A DNA stretch of 64,000 bases from Bacillus pumilus. GTDB taxonomy: Bacteria; Bacillota; Bacilli; Bacillales; Bacillaceae. The stretch lies in NCBI RefSeq assembly GCF_038738535.1, contig NZ_CP046128.1, positions 1,364,001 to 1,428,000 of the forward strand, given 5' to 3'. Made by a program: the position numbers and the translations under genes. Below are positions 46,998 to 57,206 of this stretch, in pieces. A model generated the notes under the pieces. That model saw nothing but the letters and a program-made list of their open reading frames with translations. It was not told the origin of the DNA and ran no database searches. Numbering within the stretch: the stretch's first letter is position 1; every line of letters begins with the position of its first letter.

Positions 46998-48479
46998 ATG
47001 AAAATGAAATTACAAGAACTGCTTACATACTTTAAAAGTGAAAACAACGAATTGATAAACGAAAATCCTGATATCACTTCCATTGAAATGGATTCAAGAG
47101 AGGTGAAAAAGGGAAGCCTTTTTGTCTGTATAAAAGGCTATACAGTAGATGGACACGATTATGCTGAAAAAGCGGTGAAAAGCGGGGCTGCAGCAATTGT
47201 AGCGGAACACCCTCTTAACATAACAGATGTACCAGTCATTATTGTGAAACACTCTCAAAGAGCACTTGCAAGAATAGCTGATGCGTTTTACGAACAGCCC
47301 ACTCATAAGCTGAATCTCATCGGGATCACAGGCACAAACGGAAAAACCTCAACAACACACATGATCGAACAAATGATGAGAAAAGCCGAAAAGAAAACAG
47401 GCTTAATCGGTACGATGTATATGAAGGTGAATGATGACATTCTCAACGTGAAAAACACCACACCTGAAAGTGTCACACTTCAGAAAACGTTTAAACAGAT
47501 GCTTGATCAAGATGTAGATACAGCCATTATGGAAGTATCATCACATGCACTCCATCTTGGCAGGGTGCATGGATGTGATTATGATATTGCTGTTTTCACA
47601 AACCTTACGCAGGATCATCTTGACTACCACAACACAATGGAAGAATATAAACATGCGAAAAGCTTGCTATTTTCTCAGCTCGGAAGCGCCTTTCATCATA
47701 ATAAACCCAAGCATGCGATTTTAAATGCAGATGATGAGGCTTCGAGTTATTTTGAAAAAGTCACAGCTGCTGAAGTCATGACGTATGCCTTAGAGCAAAA
47801 AGCAGATGTCATGGCAAAGAATATTCAAATTATGCCAAAGGGAACTCAATTTGATTTGGTCACTCCAATCGGCACCAAGAATGTGACGGTTGCCCTCGTC
47901 GGAAAGTTCAATGTGTATAATATCCTGGCAGCTGTATCAGTCGGGATCGTATCTGGCTTAACGTTTGAGTCGATCGTTAGTGCGATTGAAGAGCTGGAGG
48001 GAGTCAAAGGCAGATTTGAACTTGTAAACTGCGATCAAGATTTCCCTGTCATCGTCGATTACGCGCATACACCTGACAGTTTAGAAAATGTCCTCACAAC
48101 GTGTAGAGAATTAACAGAGGGCAAAATTTTCTGTGTGATTGGCTGCGGTGGCGACCGTGATAAAACAAAGCGCCCTCAAATGGCCCAAATCGCTGTGAAA
48201 TATGCAGATGAACCTGTATTTACATCAGACAACCCAAGAAGCGAAGATCCTTCAGCCATTTTAAAAGATATGGAAAATGGGGTGCCAGACGCATATTATC
48301 ATAGCTTTGTGAATCGGAAACAAGCCATCTTCTTTGCCATTGCCAATGCGAAAAAAGGCGATACAGTCTTAATAGCGGGTAAAGGCCATGAGACATATCA
48401 AATCATTGGCGATCAAGTCTATGACTTTGATGATGCAAAGGTTGCTGTTGACGCTATTTTAGATCTAAACAAATCTTAA
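46998..48479 (+). CDS. murE: UDP-MurNAc-tripeptide synthetase (meso-DAP adding) MurE
   Basis: Mur ligase of 493 residues. P-loop [18 protein letters not shown] (about 110-127), N-terminal [20 protein letters not shown], and the DNPR motif in [15 protein letters not shown], which marks meso-diaminopimelate rather than lysine specificity; this fits Bacillus peptidoglycan. The ATG at 46998 lies 6 bases after GAGAGG; one two codons later is possible. Confidence 0.95.
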   Translation: MKMKLQELLTYFKSENNELINENPDITSIEMDSREVKKGSLFVCIKGYTVDGHDYAEKAVKSGAAAIVAEHPLNITDVPVIIVKHSQRALARIADAFYEQPTHKLNLIGITGTNGKTSTTHMIEQMMRKAEKKTGLIGTMYMKVNDDILNVKNTTPESVTLQKTFKQMLDQDVDTAIMEVSSHALHLGRVHGCDYDIAVFTNLTQDHLDYHNTMEEYKHAKSLLFSQLGSAFHHNKPKHAILNADDEASSYFEKVTAAEVMTYALEQKADVMAKNIQIMPKGTQFDLVTPIGTKNVTVALVGKFNVYNILAAVSVGIVSGLTFESIVSAIEELEGVKGRFELVNCDQDFPVIVDYAHTPDSLENVLTTCRELTEGKIFCVIGCGGDRDKTKRPQMAQIAVKYADEPVFTSDNPRSEDPSAILKDMENGVPDAYYHSFVNRKQAIFFAIANAKKGDTVLIAGKGHETYQIIGDQVYDFDDAKVAVDAILDLNKS

Positions 48480-48502
48480 AATGATGAAAAGAGTGTAATG
48501 AA

Positions 48503-48622
48503 ATGAAGCATTTTGTACAAAAACAACATACGAAGAACGCGAATGAATACCATAATAATGAATGCAATTTTCTGATGGAAAACGGCTTTGGAAATTCGGA
48601 AGGAGTAAAGAACGATGCTTGA
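48503..48622 (+). CDS. Possible 39-residue peptide overlapping the mraY start
   Basis: An open frame begins [19 protein letters not shown] and ends at a TGA that overlaps the first codons of mraY by 8 bases (ATGCTTGA). It fills almost the whole murE-mraY gap. The ribosome site is weak (AAAAGAGTG). The overlap geometry suits translational coupling, but no homologue is recognised. Confidence 0.3.
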   Translation: MKHFVQKQHTKNANEYHNNECNFLMENGFGNSEGVKNDA

Positions 48623-49589
48623 ACAGGTGATATTGTTTACAATCATAATGGGATTTTTAATCAGTGTTCTTTTATCCCCGATTTTTATACCGTTTTTAAG
48701 AAGACTTAAATTTGGTCAAAGTATTAGAGAAGAAGGCCCGCAGTCTCACCAAAAGAAATCTGGTACTCCGACAATGGGCGGAATTATGATTATCTTTTCT
48801 ATCACCATTACTACGATTGTGATGATCAACAAATTCTCTGAGATTAGTCCAGAAATGTTTTTACTGTTATTTGTCACACTTGGTTACGGCCTATTAGGAT
48901 TTTTAGATGATTATATTAAAGTAGCGATGAAACGAAATCTTGGATTAACATCGAAACAGAAATTAATCGGTCAAATTGTGATCGCAGTGATCTTTTATGC
49001 AGTTTTCCATTATTATCAGTTTGCAACGACGATTCGCATTCCAGGAACAGACGTCAGCTTTGATTTAGGATGGGCTTACTTTATCCTTGTCGTTTTCATG
49101 CTTGTCGGAGGTTCTAATGCCGTGAACTTAACGGATGGACTGGATGGTCTCTTATCTGGAACCGCTGCTATTGCTTTCGGAGCTTTTGCCATACTGGCTT
49201 GGAATCAATCCCAGTATGATGTAGCGATCTTTTCAGTAGCTGTTGCAGGAGCCGTCCTTGGTTTCCTTGTGTTTAACGCACATCCTGCAAAAGTATTTAT
49301 GGGTGATACAGGTTCTCTAGCATTAGGCGGAGCCATTGTAGCAATTGCGATTTTAACGAAGCTTGAAATTTTACTTGTCATTATTGGTGGAGTATTTGTT
49401 GTTGAGACGCTATCCGTTATTCTTCAAGTGATCTCCTTTAAAACAACCGGCAAAAGAATCTTTAAGATGAGTCCGCTTCACCACCACTATGAGTTAGTTG
49501 GCTGGTCAGAGTGGAGAGTAGTTGTCACCTTCTGGACAGCTGGTTTATTACTTGCTGTTTTAGGAATTTACATCGAGGTGTGGTTATAA
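48615..49589 (+). CDS. mraY: Phospho-MurNAc-pentapeptide transferase MraY
   Basis: Makes lipid I by moving phospho-MurNAc-pentapeptide to undecaprenyl phosphate; 324 residues, ten helices. Conserved PTMGGIMII, the catalytic Asp pair in [31 protein letters not shown] and the HHHYEL box near the C-terminus are all present. The ATG has GGAAGGAG. murD starts directly at the next base. Confidence 0.97.
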   Translation: MLEQVILFTIIMGFLISVLLSPIFIPFLRRLKFGQSIREEGPQSHQKKSGTPTMGGIMIIFSITITTIVMINKFSEISPEMFLLLFVTLGYGLLGFLDDYIKVAMKRNLGLTSKQKLIGQIVIAVIFYAVFHYYQFATTIRIPGTDVSFDLGWAYFILVVFMLVGGSNAVNLTDGLDGLLSGTAAIAFGAFAILAWNQSQYDVAIFSVAVAGAVLGFLVFNAHPAKVFMGDTGSLALGGAIVAIAILTKLEILLVIIGGVFVVETLSVILQVISFKTTGKRIFKMSPLHHHYELVGWSEWRVVVTFWTAGLLLAVLGIYIEVWL

Positions 49590-50945
49590 TTGAATAAGAT
49601 GCAAATGTTAAAAAACGAACATGTACTAGTATTAGGTCTTGCAAAAAGCGGATATGCGGCAGCTTCAATTCTTCATGAACATGGAGTAAATGTGACGGTA
49701 AATGATCAAAAACCGTTTGAAGAAAACGAACCTGCTCAGCTACTTTCTGGAAAGGGGATTGATGTCGTTTGTGGCAGTCATCCTCTTCGTATATTCGAAG
49801 ATAAAGACATTACGATTTTAATTAAAAATCCAGGAATTCCATATGAAAATGTGATGGTTCAAGAAGCGCTTCGCCGCCAAATTCCAGTTTGGACGGAAAT
49901 AGAATTAGCGTATCATTTAACCTCATCCCCTTTTATTGGGATTACTGGATCGAATGGAAAAACCACTACCACGACTTTGATTTATGAAATGCTGAAAAAA
50001 GACAGCCAAAAAACATTAGTGGCGGGTAATATTGGAACAGTTGCCAGCGAAGTCGCTGCAAATGCAGCTGGCGATGAGTGGATCGTAACGGAACTCTCTT
50101 CTTTTCAGTTAATGGGAACAGTTGAGTTTAGACCTAAAATCAGTTTAATATTAAATATTTTTGATGCACATTTAGACTATCACCACACTCGTGATGAGTA
50201 TGAAAAAGCAAAGCAGAAAGTATTCGCACATCAACATGAAGATGATATCGCTGTAATTAACCTAGATGATCCATCGGTCGTAAAACTGGCAGAAGGTTCA
50301 AAAGCAAAAAAAGTGTTTTTCTCAGTGAAAGAGCCAGTAGAACATGGTGCGTTTATTCAACATGGTGCAATTTACTACATGAATGAACATATCATTGATG
50401 TAAAGGATGTTGTCCTTCCTGGTGAGCATAACCAAGAAAACATTCTGGCAGCTATTTGTGTTGTGAAAAATGCAGGCTGCTCAAATGAAGCAATCGTACA
50501 CGTTCTCACGACATTTAGTGGAGTGAAGCATCGTCTGCAGTTTGTAGATACAATTCAAAGTCGGAAATTTTATAACGATAGTAAAGCAACCAATATTTTG
50601 GCAACAAGTAAAGCATTGTCAGCCTTCGAACAACCGACCATTTTATTAGCAGGTGGACTTGATCGCGGCAATGAATTTGATGAATTGAAACCTTTCATGA
50701 AAAATGTAAAAGGAATTATCACATTTGGTGAGACTGCACCTAAGTTTGTGAAGCTTGGTGAAGAGCTTGGAATACATCACGTAAAACATGTCGATAATGT
50801 TGAACAAGCAGTACCTGCGGCGTTTAACATATCTGAAGAAGAAGACGTGATTTTATTATCTCCGGCTTGTGCAAGCTGGGATCAACATAAAACATTTGAA
50901 GAACGTGGAGACATGTTTGTAAACGCCGTGCATATGCTTAAATAA
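49590..50945 (+). CDS. murD: UDP-MurNAc-L-alanine:D-glutamate ligase MurD
   Basis: Mur ligase of 451 residues. Rossmann N-terminus ([16 protein letters not shown]), P-loop [19 protein letters not shown], and FYNDSKATN plus [11 protein letters not shown] in the C-terminal domain. The TTG start adjoins the mraY stop with no gap, and GAGGTG sits within the last mraY codons. Confidence 0.96.
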   Translation: MNKMQMLKNEHVLVLGLAKSGYAAASILHEHGVNVTVNDQKPFEENEPAQLLSGKGIDVVCGSHPLRIFEDKDITILIKNPGIPYENVMVQEALRRQIPVWTEIELAYHLTSSPFIGITGSNGKTTTTTLIYEMLKKDSQKTLVAGNIGTVASEVAANAAGDEWIVTELSSFQLMGTVEFRPKISLILNIFDAHLDYHHTRDEYEKAKQKVFAHQHEDDIAVINLDDPSVVKLAEGSKAKKVFFSVKEPVEHGAFIQHGAIYYMNEHIIDVKDVVLPGEHNQENILAAICVVKNAGCSNEAIVHVLTTFSGVKHRLQFVDTIQSRKFYNDSKATNILATSKALSAFEQPTILLAGGLDRGNEFDELKPFMKNVKGIITFGETAPKFVKLGEELGIHHVKHVDNVEQAVPAAFNISEEEDVILLSPACASWDQHKTFEERGDMFVNAVHMLK

Positions 50946-51004
50946 GGGCTTGTCTCTCATATGACTGACAGCCCAAATGAAATTATGCTTGGGGTGTCGG
51001 TCTC

Positions 51005-52105
51005 TTGACGAATAAGAAAACTTCTCCGGATTTTTTGCTTGTTGTCATTACGTTACTTTTATTGACGATTGGTTTAATTATGGTGTACAGCGCTAGTGCT
51101 GTGTGGGCATCGTATAAATTTGATGATTCGTTTTATTTTGCAAAAAGACAGCTTTTGTTTGCCGGAATCGGAGTTATCGCAATGTTTTTCATTATGCGAG
51201 TCGATTATTGGACGTGGCGGACTTGGTCAAAGATATTGATTGCTGTTTGTTTTCTCCTTTTGCTGCTTGTACTCATTCCTGGTATCGGTATGGAGAGAAA
51301 TGGATCAAGAAGCTGGATCGGTGTCGGTGCGTTTAGTATTCAGCCCTCTGAATTTATGAAGCTTGCGATGATTGCGTTTCTTGCAAAATTCTTATCTGAA
51401 AAACAAAAAAATATCACATCCTTTCGCAAAGGTTTTGCCCCAGCTTTAGGCATTGTATTTTCTGCATTTGCCATCATTATGCTTCAGCCGGATCTGGGAA
51501 CAGGAACGGTGATGGTTGGAACCTGTATTATTATGATATTTGTTTCAGGTGCGAGAATTGCTCACTTTATATTTCTCGGTCTTATAGGACTCAGCGGGTT
51601 TGCTGCACTTGTCTTATCAGCACCCTACCGAATAAAACGAATTACATCGTACTTAAATCCTTGGGAAGATCCGCTAGGCAGTGGGTTTCAAATTATTCAA
51701 TCCTTATACGCTGTTGGTCCAGGTGGTCTGTTCGGAATGGGACTTGGTCAAAGTAGACAAAAATTCTTCTATTTACCTGAGCCCCAAACGGACTTCATCT
51801 TTGCGATATTGTCTGAAGAGCTTGGCTTTATAGGGGGATCACTCATTTTACTCCTCTTTAGTGTTCTATTATGGAGAGGCATACGAATAGCACTTGGAGC
51901 CCCAGATTTATATGGAAGTTTCCTGGCAGTTGGTATTATTTCAATGGTTGCCATTCAAGTAATGATTAACATCGCAGTTGTCACTGGACTTATTCCTGTG
52001 ACAGGTATCACGCTCCCATTCCTTAGTTATGGCGGCTCATCACTGACATTAATGCTGATGGCGATTGGCGTACTTTTGAATGTAAGCAGGTACGCAAGAT
52101 ATTAA
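51005..52105 (+). CDS. spoVE: SEDS protein SpoVE, spore cortex polymerase
   Basis: Protein of 366 residues with ten helices, FtsW/RodA family; partner of SpoVD in cortex peptidoglycan synthesis. Signature GMERNGSRSWIGVGAFSIQPSE, LQPDLGTGTVMVG (conserved Asp) and LPFLSYGGSSLTLML. The TTG start has GGGGTG 8 bases upstream. A CATATGAC element at 50958-50965 could be a sigma-E -10, but its -35 is weak. Confidence 0.95.
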   Translation: MTNKKTSPDFLLVVITLLLLTIGLIMVYSASAVWASYKFDDSFYFAKRQLLFAGIGVIAMFFIMRVDYWTWRTWSKILIAVCFLLLLLVLIPGIGMERNGSRSWIGVGAFSIQPSEFMKLAMIAFLAKFLSEKQKNITSFRKGFAPALGIVFSAFAIIMLQPDLGTGTVMVGTCIIMIFVSGARIAHFIFLGLIGLSGFAALVLSAPYRIKRITSYLNPWEDPLGSGFQIIQSLYAVGPGGLFGMGLGQSRQKFFYLPEPQTDFIFAILSEELGFIGGSLILLLFSVLLWRGIRIALGAPDLYGSFLAVGIISMVAIQVMINIAVVTGLIPVTGITLPFLSYGGSSLTLMLMAIGVLLNVSRYARY

Positions 52106-52235
52106 CGTGCTGAAGCTCATGAAACCATGTTGACGTTTATTTTGCAAAAGTACAAAAAAATGATTTGAAGAGTGAAAATGACAGTTTTTGTTTCGAAAAC
52201 GTGTTTTTTGACTCTTCTTTACAGGTTTTAACGGA

Positions 52236-52262
52236 GCCCTGTTGTTTAAAACAGGGTTTATA
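52236..52262 (+). terminator. Hairpin upstream of murG
   Basis: CCCTGTT-GTTTAA-AACAGGG followed by TTTATACTTT, 40 bases before murG. It may end spoVE transcripts or attenuate murG. Confidence 0.55.
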
Positions 52263-52302
52263 CTTTGTTCAGAGCAGAAAAAAATTGAGGGGAAATGGTA
52301 TA

Positions 52303-53397
52303 ATGCGTATAGTAATCAGTGGAGGCGGAACAGGCGGACATATTTATCCGGCCTTAGCCTTTATTAAAGAAGTGAAAAGACTGCATCCTGATGTGGAATT
52401 TTTATATATCGGTACTGAAAATGGACTTGAAAAGAAAATTGTAGAAAGAGAAAATATCCCTTTCAAGGCGATAGAAATTTCAGGTTTTAAACGAAAGCTT
52501 TCCTTTGATAACGTCAAAACGGTGATGAGATTTTTGAAAGGCGTTCAAAAAAGCAAATCTTACTTAAAAGAATTCAAACCTGATGCGGTCATTGGAACAG
52601 GCGGTTATGTGTGTGGGCCTGTGGTTTATGCGGCTTCTAAGCTGAAGATCCCGACTATTATACACGAACAAAACAGCCTGCCTGGTATTACAAATAAGTT
52701 CCTAGCGAGATATGTTAATAAAGTAGCCATCTGCTTTGACGAAGCAAAGGCACATTTTCCTTCTGAAAAGGTTGTATTTACGGGAAACCCTAGAGCCTCT
52801 GAAGTCGTCTCTATAAAAGAGGGGAAATCTCTTAAAGAATTTGGGCTCGATGAACAGAAAAAAACGGTTCTTATTTTCGGCGGGAGCCGAGGTGCTGCTC
52901 CTATCAATAGAGCAGTGATCGAAATGCAAGATGATTTAAAGGCTAAAAACTACCAGCTTTTATATATCACAGGTGAGGTTCATTATGAAAAAGTGTTGAA
53001 TGAACTAAAGGAAAAAGGTGCAGCACCTAATATGATCACAAAACCTTTCTTGCATCAAATGCCGGAGTACCTGAAATCGATCGATGTGATTGTTGCAAGA
53101 GCGGGAGCTACAACAATTGCTGAAGTAACGGCTCTTGGAATCCCAACCATTTTTATTCCGAGCCCATACGTGACGGCAAATCATCAGGAAATCAATGCAA
53201 GATCACTTGAAAAACATGATGCTGCGATTGTTTTAAGAGAATCAGAGCTTTCAGGGGATCGTCTGCTGCATGCAATTGATGAAATTGCCGGTAATGAAGA
53301 AAAACTCAACCAAATGAGCCGTTTAACGAAAGAACTCGGAGTACCAGATGCGGCTGCACGTTTATATAATGTGTTAAAAGAAATTACGACTACATGA
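52303..53397 (+). CDS. murG: Lipid II synthase (N-acetylglucosaminyl transferase) MurG
   Basis: GT-B glycosyltransferase of 364 residues that adds GlcNAc to lipid I. N-terminal glycine-rich [16 protein letters not shown], then [29 protein letters not shown] and [14 protein letters not shown] are seen. The ATG at 52303 follows TTGAGGGG; a frame extended upstream to 52165 crosses the hairpin and has no family match. Confidence 0.96.
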   Translation: MRIVISGGGTGGHIYPALAFIKEVKRLHPDVEFLYIGTENGLEKKIVERENIPFKAIEISGFKRKLSFDNVKTVMRFLKGVQKSKSYLKEFKPDAVIGTGGYVCGPVVYAASKLKIPTIIHEQNSLPGITNKFLARYVNKVAICFDEAKAHFPSEKVVFTGNPRASEVVSIKEGKSLKEFGLDEQKKTVLIFGGSRGAAPINRAVIEMQDDLKAKNYQLLYITGEVHYEKVLNELKEKGAAPNMITKPFLHQMPEYLKSIDVIVARAGATTIAEVTALGIPTIFIPSPYVTANHQEINARSLEKHDAAIVLRESELSGDRLLHAIDEIAGNEEKLNQMSRLTKELGVPDAAARLYNVLKEITTT

Positions 53398-53428
53398 TGG
53401 AATGATATTAGGTAAGGCGGAGGGTAAT

Positions 53429-54340
53429 ATGGAGAACTTGAAGAATGAATTATTAGAAGCGCAAGTTGGTAAAGTACTTGAAAATGAGCCGCTTGCTAAT
53501 CATACAACAATGAAAATAGGCGGACCAGCAGATCTTTTGATCATCCCTAAAGATATCGATGCAGTTAAAACGATCATGGATCAGGTGAAAAAACACCATA
53601 CGAATTGGACGGTCATTGGAAGAGGATCGAATTTACTTGTACTTGATAAGGGAATTCGTGGAGTTGTTCTCAAGCTAGGTGCTGGACTGGATCACCTAAC
53701 TGTAAATGATGAAGAAATTACAGTTGGCGGCGGCTATTCTGTCGTAAGGCTCGCGACATCTCTTAGTAAGCAGGGTCTTTCAGGGTTGGAATTCGCAGCT
53801 GGTATTCCAGGGTCTATTGGAGGCGCTGTTTATATGAACGCAGGTGCACATGGATCTGACATCAGTAAGATTCTTGTGAAAGCTAGAATCTTATTTGAGG
53901 ATGGAAGCATCGAGTGGCTCACAAATGAACAGATGAATTTCAGCTATCGAACATCAGTCCTTCAAAAGGAACGACCTGGCATTGTTCTCGAAGCCGTGTT
54001 TAAGCTCAAACAGGATGATCGCGAAAAAATCACTAAGAAAATGCAGCAAAATAAAGATTATCGTAAAGAAACCCAGCCTTATAACCGGCCATGTGCTGGC
54101 AGTATTTTTCGAAATCCGCTGCCTGAATATGCAGGACAGCTTGTAGAAAAAGCGAATTTAAAAGGATACCAAATCGGCGGAGCTAGAATTTCTGATATGC
54201 ACGGCAACTTTATTGTCAACGCTGGTGGAGCTACTGCTCAAGACGTGCTGGACTTAATTCAGTACATCCAAAAGAAAATTAAAGAAGACTACAACGTAGA
54301 TATGCATACAGAGGTAGAAATTATCGGTGAAGAAATTTAA
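53429..54340 (+). CDS. murB: UDP-N-acetylenolpyruvoylglucosamine reductase MurB
   Basis: FAD enzyme of 303 residues, type II MurB. Conserved [43 protein letters not shown] and [10 protein letters not shown] (with the catalytic Ser) are present. The ATG at 53429 lies 5 bases after GCGGAGG. Followed by a strong terminator. Confidence 0.96.
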   Translation: MENLKNELLEAQVGKVLENEPLANHTTMKIGGPADLLIIPKDIDAVKTIMDQVKKHHTNWTVIGRGSNLLVLDKGIRGVVLKLGAGLDHLTVNDEEITVGGGYSVVRLATSLSKQGLSGLEFAAGIPGSIGGAVYMNAGAHGSDISKILVKARILFEDGSIEWLTNEQMNFSYRTSVLQKERPGIVLEAVFKLKQDDREKITKKMQQNKDYRKETQPYNRPCAGSIFRNPLPEYAGQLVEKANLKGYQIGGARISDMHGNFIVNAGGATAQDVLDLIQYIQKKIKEDYNVDMHTEVEIIGEEI

Positions 54341-54370
54341 CAGCTAGTTTTTATGAATGATGGCATCACA

Positions 54371-54411
54371 GGAAAACAAACGGCATGAAAGAATGCCGTT
54401 TGTTTTCTCAT
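54371..54411 (+). terminator. Terminator of murB
   Basis: AAAACAAACGGCAT / ATGCCGTTTGTTTT perfect 14-bp stem with a six-base loop. Confidence 0.9.
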
Positions 54412-54467
54412 CAAAATGATGACCCAAAGGTGTGGACAAGCAGCTTTGAATGAGGTGAAGAGTATAT

Positions 54468-55247
54468 ATGCGGCCTGATCATGAAAATGAAAAGATCGTC
54501 AATATAGAAGAGCGAATTCCTAAAATTAAAGAACAAAGGAAGCAAAAAGCGAATCGGAGACTGATCTCTTTTATACTACTGTTTTTTATCATGGTTTTAA
54601 TTATTATTTATTTGCAGACACCTATCAGCAAAATTTCTTCTTTAACCATCACAGGTAACGAGCATGTCTCTACAAAACAGCTTGTTAAACTTTCACAAAT
54701 TAAAGAAGGCGAAACAGAGTTTTGGAATTTAAATAAAGATATAACAGCAGATCATATTAAACAAAATAAACTGATTAAAAGCGTTAGGATCAAAAAGCAT
54801 TTCCCAAATAAGGTCAGTATTGCTGTCAAAGAATATGCAAATATTGCGTATCTTCAAAAGGGAAATCTATATTATGAGCTTCTTGAAAATGGGACCGCTT
54901 TACCAGAAGAAGTTACACCGAGTCATGCAGGACCTATTTTTGTCGATTGGGACAATAAGGAGAAGCTGAAGCAAACCGTTAGATCTTTAAATCAGCTGCC
55001 AGCCTCTATTCAGGAACTCATCTCAGAAGTATATTATGTGCCGACAAATTCAAACCAGTGGCTAGTTAAATTTTATATGAATGACGGAAACACTGTGATT
55101 GCATCAATTAAAACATTCGGTGATAAAATGAAAACCTATCCAGCCATTGTAAAAGAACTTTCGTCTTCTGAAAAAGGCACAATCCATATGGAAGTCGCTA
55201 CGTATTTTGAAGCGTTTAAATCTAAGAAAAAGGAAGATGAGCGTTGA
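54468..55247 (+). CDS. divIB: Cell division protein DivIB (FtsQ)
   Basis: Bitopic protein of 259 residues: charged cytoplasmic tail (1 to about 28), one helix (about 29-48), POTRA domain (about 50-118; ISSLTITGNEHVSTKQLVKL), then a beta domain. Works with FtsL and DivIC to license septum synthesis. The ATG at 54468 follows GAGGTG. The TGA stop overlaps the TTG of ylxW by four bases. Confidence 0.94.
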   Translation: MRPDHENEKIVNIEERIPKIKEQRKQKANRRLISFILLFFIMVLIIIYLQTPISKISSLTITGNEHVSTKQLVKLSQIKEGETEFWNLNKDITADHIKQNKLIKSVRIKKHFPNKVSIAVKEYANIAYLQKGNLYYELLENGTALPEEVTPSHAGPIFVDWDNKEKLKQTVRSLNQLPASIQELISEVYYVPTNSNQWLVKFYMNDGNTVIASIKTFGDKMKTYPAIVKELSSSEKGTIHMEVATYFEAFKSKKKEDER

Positions 55248-55933
55248 GAGGCAAAACAGTTATATTCTCAATTGTCATGCTTGTTCTTGGTTTTCTGATT
55301 TCTTTTTCATACCAATATACAAAGCAGCATCAGGCAGATGTCATTCGAACAGAGCAATGGAAAAAAGAATACTCTCTGAAAAGTCAGCTCACAAAGCAAG
55401 AAAAGGCGAATCAGAAACTCGAAAAAGAATTATATAGTCTTCAATCAAAGGTTCAAGCGACAGAGTCCAATTTGAAAAATGAAAAAGAGCAGTATTTTAA
55501 TGTATTGGAAGATGTTGAGAAATACAGAATGTTTACAGGAGAGATTGGTGTAAAAGGAAAAGGGGTCAAAGTATCTCTTGAAGATGCATCTTATATCCCG
55601 AGTGGACAAAATGTCAATAATTACATTGTGCATGAGAGCCACATTTTTCATGTGATAAACGAACTATTTATATCAGGGGCTTCTGCTGTATCTATTAATG
55701 GGCAAAGAATCACACACCAATCATACATACATTGTAATGGTCCAGTTGTCACAGTTGATGGTGTTCAGCATCCAGCACCATTTGTCATTTCTGGTATTGG
55801 AGATCCGGCTGTGTTAATACCTGCTTTAAATATTGCAGGAGGAGTGGTCGATCAGCTGACAAGTGATCACATTTCAATGACGATTGAGAAAACGGATATT
55901 CGTATGAACCCTCTTTTAAGAAACAAAGATTAA
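55244..55933 (+). CDS. ylxW: DUF881 protein YlxW
   Basis: Protein of 229 residues with an N-terminal membrane helix, a coiled coil (about 45-85) and a DUF881 domain ending in SDHISMTIEKTDIRM. Function unknown; always near division genes in Bacillus. The start TTG overlaps divIB. Tandem with a second DUF881 gene. Confidence 0.87.
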   Translation: MRGKTVIFSIVMLVLGFLISFSYQYTKQHQADVIRTEQWKKEYSLKSQLTKQEKANQKLEKELYSLQSKVQATESNLKNEKEQYFNVLEDVEKYRMFTGEIGVKGKGVKVSLEDASYIPSGQNVNNYIVHESHIFHVINELFISGASAVSINGQRITHQSYIHCNGPVVTVDGVQHPAPFVISGIGDPAVLIPALNIAGGVVDQLTSDHISMTIEKTDIRMNPLLRNKD

Positions 55934-55953
55934 AAGTGAAAAGGTGAGTGGTG

Positions 55954-56679
55954 TTGAGGAAAAAGAAGCCTTTACTTAGTTTAACAGCTTTAATGATCAT
56001 ATTTGGCATCATGGTCTCCATCCAGTTTAATTCTTTACAAAAGCCCAAAGTTCGTGATACTCGTGATGTTTGGGAACTGAGAGAGGATTTATCTGCATCT
56101 AAAAGTAAGGAATTGGATTTGCTCAAAGAAATTGATAAATACGACGAGATGCTAAAAAAATATGGTCATCAAGGAGATCAATCAAAAGAAGCACAATTAA
56201 CAAAAACGTTAAAAGATTTAAAAGAAAAGGCTGGTTTTACAGAAGTGGAAGGGGAGGGGATTGAAATTGAAATTTCTCAGCTTTTTTCAAAGGATCTTAC
56301 CGGAGAAGAAGTGAAAAATATCCCGCCTGATCTTCTGAAAAAATTAATTAATGAAGCCAATATGTTTGGGGCAAAACATATTTCCATCAATGATCGCCGT
56401 GTAATTAATACAAGTGTGATTCGAGATATTAATGGCACGACAAAAATAGATGGTTACAGCTTAGATAGTGATGAAGTCAACATTAAAATGATTAGTGAGC
56501 AGGCCGACAAATTATACAGCCGTTTAAATGTATCAGATATTGGTGATTTGTTTGCTCAGGAAAACTTCAGCTTGAGTATGAGCCAGCCGAAGAAAAAAAT
56601 CCATTTAAAAGCATATGACGGTGCAATTCAAGTAAACGAATTGAAGCCTCTTGAAGATGTAAAGGAGGGAAAATCTTAA
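55954..56679 (+). CDS. ylxX: DUF881 protein YlxX
   Basis: Paralogue of YlxW with 241 residues: helix (about 7-24), coiled coil, DUF881 domain (KHISINDRRVINTSVIRDI). The TTG at 55954 gives the best gap to AAAAGGTGA; GTG codons at 55948 and 55951 are alternatives. Its stop overlaps sbp by one base. Confidence 0.86.
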   Translation: MRKKKPLLSLTALMIIFGIMVSIQFNSLQKPKVRDTRDVWELREDLSASKSKELDLLKEIDKYDEMLKKYGHQGDQSKEAQLTKTLKDLKEKAGFTEVEGEGIEIEISQLFSKDLTGEEVKNIPPDLLKKLINEANMFGAKHISINDRRVINTSVIRDINGTTKIDGYSLDSDEVNIKMISEQADKLYSRLNVSDIGDLFAQENFSLSMSQPKKKIHLKAYDGAIQVNELKPLEDVKEGKS

Positions 56680-57047
56680 TGTGGCTTCCTGTACTTGGCT
56701 TAATCATAGGAGTTGCGATCGGTTTCTTAACAAATTTTACGATACCGAATGAGTATTCTAACTATCTTTCCCTCGCTGTACTTGCTGCGCTTGATACATT
56801 GATTGGTGGAATCCGAGCACATCTGCAAGGGGCATACGATGAACTAGTGTTTGTATCAGGCTTCTTCTTTAATATTATACTCGCAATAAGTTTAGCTTTT
56901 CTGGGCGTCCATCTTGGTGTAGACTTGTACTTAGTCGGAATGTTTGCATTCGGCGTTAGATTGTTTCAAAATATAGCAGTTATCAGAAGAATTTTACTAA
57001 CAAAATGGACAATTTCAAGAGAAAAAAAGAAAAAAAGTGAGTCATAA
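56679..57047 (+). CDS. sbp: Small basic membrane protein Sbp (DUF1290)
   Basis: Membrane protein of 122 residues with about four helices and a basic C-terminus (REKKKKSES). Family DUF1290, found just before ftsA in Firmicutes; role unknown. TAATG overlap with ylxX, with GGAGGG before the ATG. Confidence 0.9.
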   Translation: MWLPVLGLIIGVAIGFLTNFTIPNEYSNYLSLAVLAALDTLIGGIRAHLQGAYDELVFVSGFFFNIILAISLAFLGVHLGVDLYLVGMFAFGVRLFQNIAVIRRILLTKWTISREKKKKSES

Positions 57048-57206
57048 AAAAGGATATACATATGATGTAACGAATATTTTCAGTAATCCTAATAAAAAAT
57101 GTTGATTTTTTAAGTTTTGTTACACACTTGTAAAAACACATTCATTGTATTGTTGTTCAGCAAATAATAGAATAGAAAGTATTGATATGTGAGGAGGTGC
57201 CATAGA

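Noticed and set aside
50930-50965. Sigma-E promoter before spoVE
   Set aside because: CATATGAC is a fair -10, but the only good -35 candidate (GCATATGC) is 20 bases away, too far.
57048-57206. Sigma-H promoter for ftsAZ
   Set aside because: B. subtilis has one here, and AGAATAG is present, but no AGGA-type -35 at the right distance could be found.
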